DNA of 5,220 nucleotides from NCBI GenBank assembly GCA_964230195.1, contig CAXRGH010000165.1, forward strand, positions 1 to 5,220. The letters are read 5' to 3'. Positions 5,133 to 5,220 of this stretch are shown here, one piece after another. The stretch's first letter is position 1; each line of letters opens with the position of its first letter. Origin of the DNA: CAXRGH01 sp964230195 (GTDB lineage: Bacteria > Pseudomonadota > Gammaproteobacteria > Enterobacterales > Alteromonadaceae). The notes under the pieces are model-generated. The model did not search any database and had not been told where the DNA came from. It worked only from the letters and a program-made list of their open reading frames with translations. Made by a program: the position numbers and the translations under genes.

Positions 5133-5180
5133 AAGCACAGCAACTACCGCTAGCTGACTAGGGGTAGTTGCCCTCCTTTA
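5133..5180 (-). promoter_or_regulatory. Candidate split ribosome binding site of the small membrane protein
   Basis: On the minus strand TAAAGGAGG (5180-5172), almost the full complement of the 16S rRNA 3' end, is followed directly by a 32-nt hairpin (5171-5140), then TGTGCTT and the ATG at 5132. Linear spacing is 39 nt, far too long. With the hairpin folded it becomes 7 nt, which is optimal. This is the arrangement known as a split or accommodated ribosome site in T4-type phages at gene 25. The geometry is seen directly; its use in translation is inference. Confidence 0.45.
5140..5171. repeat. Strong 32-bp hairpin upstream of the small membrane protein gene
   Basis: GCAACTACC (5140-5148) pairs with GGTAGTTGC (5163-5171), then one mismatch (G5149/G5162), then CTAG (5150-5153) with CTAG (5158-5161) around a 4-nt loop. 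Thirteen of fourteen arm positions pair. There is no T-run on either side, so it is not an intrinsic terminator. The arms also resemble the terminus-like sequences at 4771-4800, so the hairpin may have formed from two abutting element ends. Confidence 0.8.
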
Positions 5181-5220
5181 CATAATTACCACCAACCGTT
5201 CCTAGAACCATAGCCATAGG
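5158..5220 (-). pseudogene. Open frame entering from the right edge, probably repeat-derived
   Basis: The minus-strand frame from 5220 is open for 20 codons (PMAMVLGTVGGNYVKEGNYP) and stops at TAG 5160-5158, inside the hairpin arm. The segment MA-x-x-L-x-x-VGGNY repeats the end of the OrfA-like remnant at 4640-4678 because both lie in the 36-bp repeat. It may be the tail of a gene or transposase lying mostly outside the window, or non-coding element end. If translated, its terminating ribosomes would cover the ribosome site and hairpin of the downstream membrane protein gene. Confidence 0.2.
5182..5217. repeat. 36-bp dispersed direct repeat, copy 2
   Basis: This is the partner of 4643-4678 (31/36 identical, same orientation). 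Here it is preceded directly by CTCCTTTAC and the GGTAGTTGCC terminus-like sequence (5163-5172), which look like the intact version of the more degraded flank of copy 1. The element may extend past the right edge of the window. Confidence 0.85.

Noticed and set aside
4771..5171. Chromosomal integron attC sites around the small gene
   Set aside because: The orphan gene with palindromic flanks suggested cassettes, but I could not find paired RYYYAAC and GTTRRRY core sites in the right places.
5140..5171. Intrinsic terminator, or IS200/IS605 end hairpin
   Set aside because: No T-run follows on either strand, and no Y1 transposase or TnpB coding sequence is visible; its position between SD and start codon explains it better.
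1..5220. CRISPR array, tRNA or rRNA genes, riboswitch
   Set aside because: No regularly spaced repeats, no cloverleaf or conserved rRNA segment, and no known aptamer signature was seen on either strand.

Overview
The window looks like the chromosome of a moderately AT-rich gammaproteobacterium. TusA, PyrE, RNase PH and YicC all read like their Enterobacteriaceae counterparts in length and motifs, and the divergent rph/yicC arrangement is typical of the class. The DUF3014 and DUF6702 genes and the base composition would suit a marine group such as Oceanospirillales (for example Marinomonas), but the genus is a guess.

Left third, plus strand (1-1780): the last 63 codons of an unidentified protein are followed 5 bp later by a small exported DUF6702 protein. 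A 108-bp gap with a weak promoter candidate precedes a single-pass membrane DUF3014 protein with a long Pro/Glu-rich linker. A strong hairpin at 1744-1780 ends transcription from both sides.

Middle, minus strand (1795-3409): a compact operon rph-pyrE-tusA (tRNA 3'-end trimming, orotate to OMP, sulfur relay for tRNA 2-thiouridine). The rph-pyrE gap is only 9 bp, and tusA overlaps the end of pyrE by 14 bp. A consensus -10 lies in the 153-bp divergent region shared with yicC. That region also carries a perfect 9-bp inverted repeat overlapping the candidate yicC -10.

Right third: yicC (plus, 3563-4426) ends at a clear intrinsic terminator. After it the DNA becomes conspicuously AT-rich and accessory-looking. 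It contains a 23-codon remnant that starts like an IS3-family OrfA, a 36-bp direct repeat (31/36 identical) at 4643 and 5182, several related terminus-like sequences, and one small orphan membrane protein gene on the minus strand. I read this as degraded IS3-type or MITE-like material inserted downstream of yicC.

The most interesting detail is the leader of the orphan membrane protein. A near-perfect Shine-Dalgarno (TAAAGGAGG) is separated from the ATG by a 32-nt hairpin. Folding that hairpin leaves exactly 7 nt between SD and start. This looks like a split (hairpin-accommodated) ribosome binding site built from repeat sequence.
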